A stretch of DNA of 64,000 nucleotides, from assembly GCF_901000735.1 (NCBI RefSeq), contig NC_081545.1:34527634-34591633 (forward strand), given 5' to 3'. Shown piece by piece: positions 59,101 to 64,000 of the stretch. Every line of letters begins with the position of its first letter. Position 1 is the first letter of the stretch. The DNA is from Corylus avellana (Eukaryota > Streptophyta > Magnoliopsida > Fagales > Betulaceae). The notes under the pieces were generated by a model. The model was not told the DNA's origin. It saw only the letters and a list, made by a program, of their open reading frames with translations, and searched no databases. The translations under genes were made by a program, and so were the position numbers.

Positions 59101-61196
59101 AAAAGATATTTCAATCTGTTGAGAATCACACCTCGTGAAGTAGAAGTCTCTGGTTCGAATCTCTCTTACCTCTTCTCATTGGAGCCAATTACTTATTAAA
59201 AACAAAAATATATATATGATCAATGGAGAATTGTGATCTGCATTTTCTCATTAAAAGAAGACATGATTATGATTTATGCTTACCGTTATAGTTTTCAGGG
59301 AATTCTACGCTTACGTGGTAGACCTACAGTTGCATATGACCAACAAGGCCTTGTCTTTGCTGTGGCAATGGAAGGCGGTGCTATTAAATTGTTCGATTCA
59401 CGTTCCTATGACAAGGTTCTTACACATAACAACATTTATGTATGTCAAAACCCTTCATTTTCCTATATGTATGCCAAAATCCTTCATTCATTTTCCAAAT
59501 GTAGGGTCCCTTTGACACCTTTTTAGTTGGTGGAGATATGGCTGAGGTGTGCGATATCAAATTTAGCAATGATGGAAAATCAATGCTATTGACGACCACA
59601 AATAACAACATTTATGTTCTTGATGCATATGGAGGAGAGAAGGTTGGCTACTCGATTTGTAGTTTTGATTTTGTCTTCTCATAAATATAACTCTTGGAGC
59701 TTTGTATGTGTGTACATATAAAGCCTGTCTACTGTTGCATAGGCTGATCGAAAGTAGACCTACAGATTTTGTTGGCTTCTTGGTTGTGTTTAATTGATAT
59801 ACACGTGATGTTTGTAGTAACCTGTCATCCTTTCACTTGTGCAGCGCTGTGGGTTCAGTTTGGAACCATCTCCAACAGCAAATATAGAGGCAACTTTTAC
59901 CCCAGACGGCCAGTACGTCGTCTCAGGTATTTAATTATGCTATTTACAATGAAGTAACATGTAGAATCTAGTCCGTGTTCAGATTTTTCTTCCACTCCTT
60001 TTACTTCTGATTTAACTAACTCCTTCTACTTCGAATTTAACTAACGATTTTACCTATTAGGAGAAACAAATAAAGAATAAAACTTGCTATTCCTTTTATA
60101 GATTTCGAACTATAGATTCATGTATCTTTTTAGAAGACATGAATGACTTTTCTATACCTATTTTTAATATTTACCAGTTAAGTTTTGACAAACTAACAGT
60201 TATAGCGAATTACTTTTAGTTCTTATCCTGATTTCTGGTTCATCTTTTGTTTTTTTTTTTTTTAACTTCTGACAAACGACCATACATCAGAACTAAGCTT
60301 AGTTTTTCTCTTTGTTTAGGTTCAGGAGATGGAACCTTACATGCTTGGAGCATCAACATGCGGAATGAGGTATCAATCTGTTCTTTTTCTTATCCCTGAC
60401 GGAGTATAGTAGAAGAAATCTATACCGTTAACAGTTATCTATTAGGAATTTAATCTCCAGAGGCTCCCTCTTCAGTATTTAAGCTATCAACGACTATAGG
60501 ATTGATGGTCCTCCAAAACTAATTGATTTAGTTGGGTTGGAAAATTATTAAGCCTCTTTGATGGTGACTTGTATCATGTTGTGTTTAGTGAGCTCACTAA
60601 ACTGGAGAGTTGCTAAAGGAAGACTTGTGCCTATCATAGGAATGGGACCTTTATTCTTGGAGTGAAGCGGTAATTAGTATTGAATATGACAGTTTTTACT
60701 TGAAAGAGTTTTCTTGAGGAATCAAAACACGCAGTTATACTGCTTAAATGATAAATATCTGCCTCTAGATAGGGTGATGGAGCCACATGGATTGGCTTGT
60801 GATCATTAGAAATCTTTATAGTGGAAACCATCTGACAGAACAAAACCCTTTCTAATGAAGTATAGTTACGTATGTACGTAGCATAAATCCTAAGTCACTA
60901 TGTCACTTGGTCGTATATAAATTTAAGAGTGCTTATTACAGCTTTTACTCCCAAGTTTTTTACAAGTTCTTTATAAATTGACACGTGACAAACGACCACA
61001 CGATACTTTACAGGTGGCGTGCTGGAACAGCCACATTGGTGTTGCATCGTGCTTAAAGTGGGCTCCTCGTAGGGCCATGTTCGTTGCTGCATCAACTGTT
61101 CTCACGTTTTGGATACCGGACAATTCAAAGTCTAATGCTGAGCCTGGTTCTATGGACCCTGAGGCTGCAAGTCAATCCGAACATATTTCTCAATGA
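56119..61196 (+). CDS. WD40 protein of SWD2/WDR82 type (S2L/APRF1-like)
   Basis: Nuclear WD40 scaffold. SWD2/WDR82 proteins serve COMPASS histone H3K4 methyltransferase complexes and transcription termination; in Arabidopsis the relatives are S2La (APRF1) and S2Lb. Ten exons close in frame to 338 aa: 56119-56187, 56383-56483, 58178-58287, 58384-58450, 58855-58954, 59299-59415, 59505-59642, 59845-59926, 60320-60369, 61014-61196. Visible: the start [68 protein letters not shown] and [10 protein letters not shown], seven blades by family. Intron 6 uses a weak donor (GTTCTT). Intron 2 carries a LINE and a tandem repeat. Which of the two Arabidopsis S2L genes is closer is unresolved. Confidence 0.9.
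56815..57090. repeat. dispersed repeat with tandem ~110-bp units
   Basis: Two units share GTGTGGC(A/G)ATTTGGGTTCG, TGTCATGTC, GACCCATTTAATTA and TTGTGTCAAA in the same order (about 56877-56990 and 56990-57075), with a third partial at 56815. Related to the repeat at 18905-19310. It lies in intron 2 of the WD40 gene. Confidence 0.6.
57141..57874 (+). mobile_element. 5'-truncated L1-type LINE in WD40 gene intron
   Basis: A perfect 15-bp target duplication, ATGAAATCAATACTC (57141-57155 and 57860-57874), brackets a 704-bp insert with a short poly-A end. An open frame to 57710 encodes the C-terminal zinc-binding region of a non-LTR reverse transcriptase (zf-RVT): [21 protein letters not shown]-x2-C in CCMCKKN, then DHLLLHC. 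The rest of the element is missing, so it cannot move itself. An in-frame 27-bp tandem duplication lies at 57186-57212/57213-57239. The intact frame and perfect duplication point to a fairly recent insertion. Confidence 0.88.
59100..59212 (+). mobile_element. short tRNA-derived SINE
   Basis: A-box-like TCTGTTGAGAATC and B box GGTTCGAATCTC, ending ATTACTTATTAAAAAC in an A-rich tail. It lies in intron 5 of the WD40 gene. Target duplication not resolved. Confidence 0.5.
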
Positions 61197-61605
61197 GCCC
61201 AGATTTTTCATGGCCCTCTTAAATCAACTAGTGTCTGTAAGCCTGTAACTATAATGGACTTGATTTAATTTATATATACATCCTGTAAAAGTTTTGGTTT
61301 GTGCTTGAATCAGCTCTCATTTATTTGATATATTTGAGAAAAGTTTTGGTTTGTGCATGAATCTCTCGAAAGAGCAGAGAGAGAGAGAGAGAGAGAGAGA
61401 TGCAGTAACTTGATAACACAAACTAAATTCCAATGTACCTCCAAACACTCTTAACATATTACATGAACAAACAGATGGACCTACAAAACCAACATCAACA
61501 CTCACAAAAAGAAACCTTTCAAAGGTACATCACTTCAGTTCCATCTTCCCTTCCTCCAATCCTCCTCGTGGGAGTGGTCTCCAAACTTGAAACCTCTTGT
61601 GCCCT
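61197..61605. other. convergent 3' ends of WD40 gene and oleosin
   Basis: About 409 bp between two stop codons facing each other; both 3' UTRs lie here. A repeated GAAAAGTTTTGGTTTGTGC (near 61288 and 61338) and a (GA)n tract at 61376-61401 are the only structures seen. Confidence 0.6.
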
Positions 61606-62085
61606 TCATGTTCTCCTTCCCTCTTGGGCCCTACTCTGGATCTCTTGGCCAACCTCCCTGGTCTTCTGCCCCACAAAAGCTGCCATGTCCTGCATGCGCC
61701 TTTTTGCCTGGTCCATCTCCCGCGGCAGGGACTGGCTGGCACACCGGAGGTAATTGAGGACCCAAGAGAGCGACGACAGCCCCGTCAAGCCTAAAGCTCC
61801 AGAGCTCAAAAAGCTGGCGACAGCGAGGCCGACAACGATAGCAGCCGGGACAAGAACCGGGCTGAAGATGATAAAAAGTGGGCTGGTGACAAGCAGCCCA
61901 ATGACACTGCCAGCGAGCGTCAAACCAGCAAGTGCAAGTAGCGTGCCACCTACAGGGAGGGCTGCAAGGACTGCCATCACTTTGACCGCTGATGGACCAC
62001 CCCCCCTTTGGTTCTTGATACCGCCCTCATAGTGGCCATGGCCGCGTTGTGGGTGGACTTGGAGCTGTTGGGGACGGTCAGCCAT
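61606..62085 (-). CDS. OLE: oleosin, seed oil-body protein
   Basis: Coats triacylglycerol droplets in seeds and stops them merging during desiccation. Intronless, 159 aa. A short hydrophilic N-terminus ([20 protein letters not shown]) leads into a roughly 70-residue hydrophobic hairpin (about 35-110). Its turn is the proline knot, here P69-x5-S75-P76-x3-P80, fully conserved. The amphipathic C-terminus ([14 protein letters not shown], then [12 protein letters not shown]) lies on the droplet surface. Length and tail match the hazelnut seed oleosin/allergen type as I remember it; identity cannot be checked here. Upstream are a TATA box, a G-box/ABRE and two RY motifs, as in seed-specific promoters. 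It converges on the WD40 gene. Confidence 0.95.
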   Translation of the reverse strand: MADRPQQLQVHPQRGHGHYEGGIKNQRGGGPSAVKVMAVLAALPVGGTLLALAGLTLAGSVIGLLVTSPLFIIFSPVLVPAAIVVGLAVASFLSSGALGLTGLSSLSWVLNYLRCASQSLPREMDQAKRRMQDMAAFVGQKTREVGQEIQSRAQEGRRT

Positions 62086-62128
62086 TGGTATGATGGGTGA
62101 GCTACTTGAGAGATTGAGGGAAAAACAA

Positions 62129-62148
62129 GAGAGAGAGAGAGAGAGAGA
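62129..62148. repeat. (GA)n tract in oleosin leader
   Basis: About ten GA units (CT on the coding strand) 44 bp upstream of the oleosin ATG, inside the likely 5' UTR. Confidence 0.8.
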
Positions 62149-62172
62149 TGAGAGAGATTTGAGCTGCTGGTG

Positions 62173-62179
62173 TTATATA
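62173..62179 (-). promoter_or_regulatory. TATA box of oleosin
   Basis: TATATAA on the minus strand, 88 bp before the ATG. Confidence 0.7.
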
Positions 62180-62202
62180 GAGAGATGGGGTGTGCAAACG
62201 TT

Positions 62203-62241
62203 GACACGTACACGTGAGATGGTGAGTAAGGGGTTTGCATG
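62203..62241 (-). promoter_or_regulatory. ABRE/G-box and RY motif of oleosin promoter
   Basis: On the minus strand, CATGCA (62236-62241), CACGTG (62211-62216) and ACGTGTC (62203-62209) lie 24-62 bp upstream of the TATA box. ABI3/FUS3-type B3 factors bind RY (CATGCA); ABI5-type bZIPs bind ABRE/G-box. Their pairing is a hallmark of seed-maturation promoters. Confidence 0.7.
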
Positions 62242-62385
62242 AGGAACAAGTTTCAGGTTTGGCTTTTGGGAACTCAGCCAAAAAAATTGAAAAAAAAAAG
62301 GGGGGGTTACCGTGAGGTGGCCTTTTTGTCATCAACATGTTGCCACATCTTCTGTGTGTGATTGTTTGTGTTGTGCCTAATGGAG

Positions 62386-62393
62386 TGCATGCA
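62386..62393. promoter_or_regulatory. palindromic RY element
   Basis: TGCATGCA, 301 bp upstream of the oleosin ATG; a second potential B3-factor site. Confidence 0.5.
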
Positions 62394-64000
62394 AATCTTT
62401 GGTCCCTCACTGGAGCAGCCCTAGGTGGGCTTGTGGGCTCTTGCCTGTTGCTCATGGATGGTTTTGTGGTCTGGTTTATTGGGCTGGCAAAGGACATGCA
62501 CCAAGGCCTATAGGATTTAGACAAGTTTCGACCAAAGCCCTAGATATTCTTTTTTTGGGCCGTACGAAACTTCATTGAGAAATAATTTTGCCATAAACCT
62601 ATACAATGTGTATTAAAAAAAAAAAATCAATATAAGTACAAAGAATTTATTTTAATGTTTTGATCGACTATAACTAATCATCTTTTTGCTACTTTTATTA
62701 ATAAAAAAAAAAAAAAAAATGTTACTCTTCACATCCATTTATTACACCGGTCGACATGTCATGTTTTTAAGTTTTTTTTTTTAATTTTAGAAATGCTATA
62801 TACCACACTTGGTTGGCGTAACAATTCTCATCAACCTTTGAATCAGCTCTTGTTAAGAAAGAAAGAAAAAAAAAATCTAATTAGTCCAATGAGATGAAAG
62901 TGGGTGAGATGAGGATGGGATTGAAGTGTGGTTTTTAGGATGACTTTTTTTTTTTTAATTTATAGTTTTCAATTTACAAATTAAATTGAAATCTGATGAA
63001 AACTTAAAGACTAAATTTGATTTCTAAAATTAAAAAAATAAATAAATAGATAAATAAAGAGAGAGAGAGAGAGAGAATTTGGGGGCCTCACTTAATTAAC
63101 ATATAATTAAATTTTTAAAAATATCATTTATACATCTCTATTCTCCATACATTTTTGTTCACATGTCTCATCGTATTGTTGGTTTTAAATTAAAAAATAA
63201 TAATAATAATAAAAAATAAAAAATAAAAAATCAACAGATAGGATATATAACATGATGTGATGTTAATCATACAGATAAAAGTTATGTGCAAATGTATAAT
63301 AAAGTATATACAACAAAAAAAGTAAATAAAACTATTTTGGATTTTAAAAAAAAAAAAAAAAAAAAAATTTGTATTTTTCAAATCCAATCTATTAAACTGA
63401 TGTGATTCTCACAAATTTTGGATAAATGTATTGAATTTGAAAAAATTATTCCAACTTAATTTAAAGGGAAACTTTATCCAACATCTCTTTTATTAAAATG
63501 TTAAGATTATATATAGATATATCTAGCTATGATCAAGTTATAATTAACACGGTAATTATTGATTCCATCTAATAGATTTCAAGCTTTGAGGGGGTTTAAG
63601 CACAGAAAACCAATCGCTAGCAGCTGGGCTATATATACACAGGGCCTTTAATTACTTGATTATGGACAAAGTTTTTATTTAAATTGGGTTGAATATTTCT
63701 TTATTTTCTTTTATTTTTTATTTTTTAAAATGGGGTTAAATATTTCTGTCAAGAGAACATTCAAGGGACACATGTCACTTTTATAGACTAGGTTGAAGAA
63801 AATTTCTCCGACCCAATTTGAAAGAAAACTTTATCCAAAGAACAATGTGAACATTGTGTTTTAAGCCGTAGGTGGGGTAGCTCTAATCTATGATGGTTGA
63901 CTCATTCCTCGATTGAACCCTCTAAATTGACGCCCTTTATCCACGCCATAATATTATAGCAATCACCGGATATTAAGTAATTGTATCTTTGAATTAGAAT
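62394..64000. other. intergenic to window end
   Basis: AT-rich DNA with poly-A and poly-T tracts and a (GA)n run at 63059-63077. I see no gene. Confidence 0.5.

Noticed and set aside
62102..62524. Protein-coding gene upstream of oleosin
   Set aside because: The open frame overlaps the promoter motifs and (GA)n leader, is low complexity in part and resembles no family.

Overview
The window is nuclear DNA of a woody eudicot, most likely a Fagales species of the Betulaceae type. Genes carry GT-AG introns, intergenic DNA is AT-rich, and SINE, LINE and MITE debris is scattered throughout. Every recognisable protein has a clear eudicot counterpart. The 159-residue oleosin has the length I remember for the hazelnut seed oleosin; that placement is from memory. 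There are two N gaps (8192-8211 and 30661-30760), and the first sits at what looks like a haplotype-duplication join.

Layout: (1) 1-2900, intergenic with a small hAT-type MITE. (2) 2928-6177, raffinose synthase in four exons (775 aa). (3) 8212-10027, a nearly identical second copy of the last exon and its 3' flank, starting exactly at the 20-N gap. (4) 10972-15478, a DUF1421/FLOE-family prion-like protein (568 aa). (5) 15479-19540, intergenic with a complete 568-bp hAT MITE. (6) About 19560-27608, a CCCH zinc-finger/RRM protein of the RBM26/27 type (932 aa) with a long 5'-UTR intron. (7) 28301-28922, a terminal-inverted-repeat element with a GC-rich palindromic core. (8) 30305-30660, the start of an Agenet/Tudor-type gene cut by the 100-N gap. 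(9) 31783-32070, a two-EF-hand protein. (10) About 33480-36800, repeat-rich DNA with a cluster of TA microsatellites. (11) 37384-39282, an intronless P-class PPR protein on the minus strand. (12) 40640-55734, RST1 on the minus strand; I could close all 25 exons in frame (1851 aa). (13) 56119-61196, a SWD2/WDR82-type WD40 protein, head to head with RST1. (14) 61606-62085, an oleosin on the minus strand with a seed-type promoter.

Several genes fit seed desiccation: raffinose synthase makes protective oligosaccharides, oleosin coats oil bodies, and FLOE proteins are linked to hydration sensing in seeds. The gene order also recalls two separate Arabidopsis regions from memory: At5g40390/40400/40420 (raffinose synthase, PPR, oleosin) and At3g27660/27670/27700 (oleosin, RST1, CCCH protein). 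This window may therefore keep the unfractionated ancestral order. No RNA genes, CRISPR arrays or autonomous transposons were found. The most informative small-scale signals are four insertions of one LINE lineage, three of them only a few dozen bases long, each bracketed by target-site duplications.
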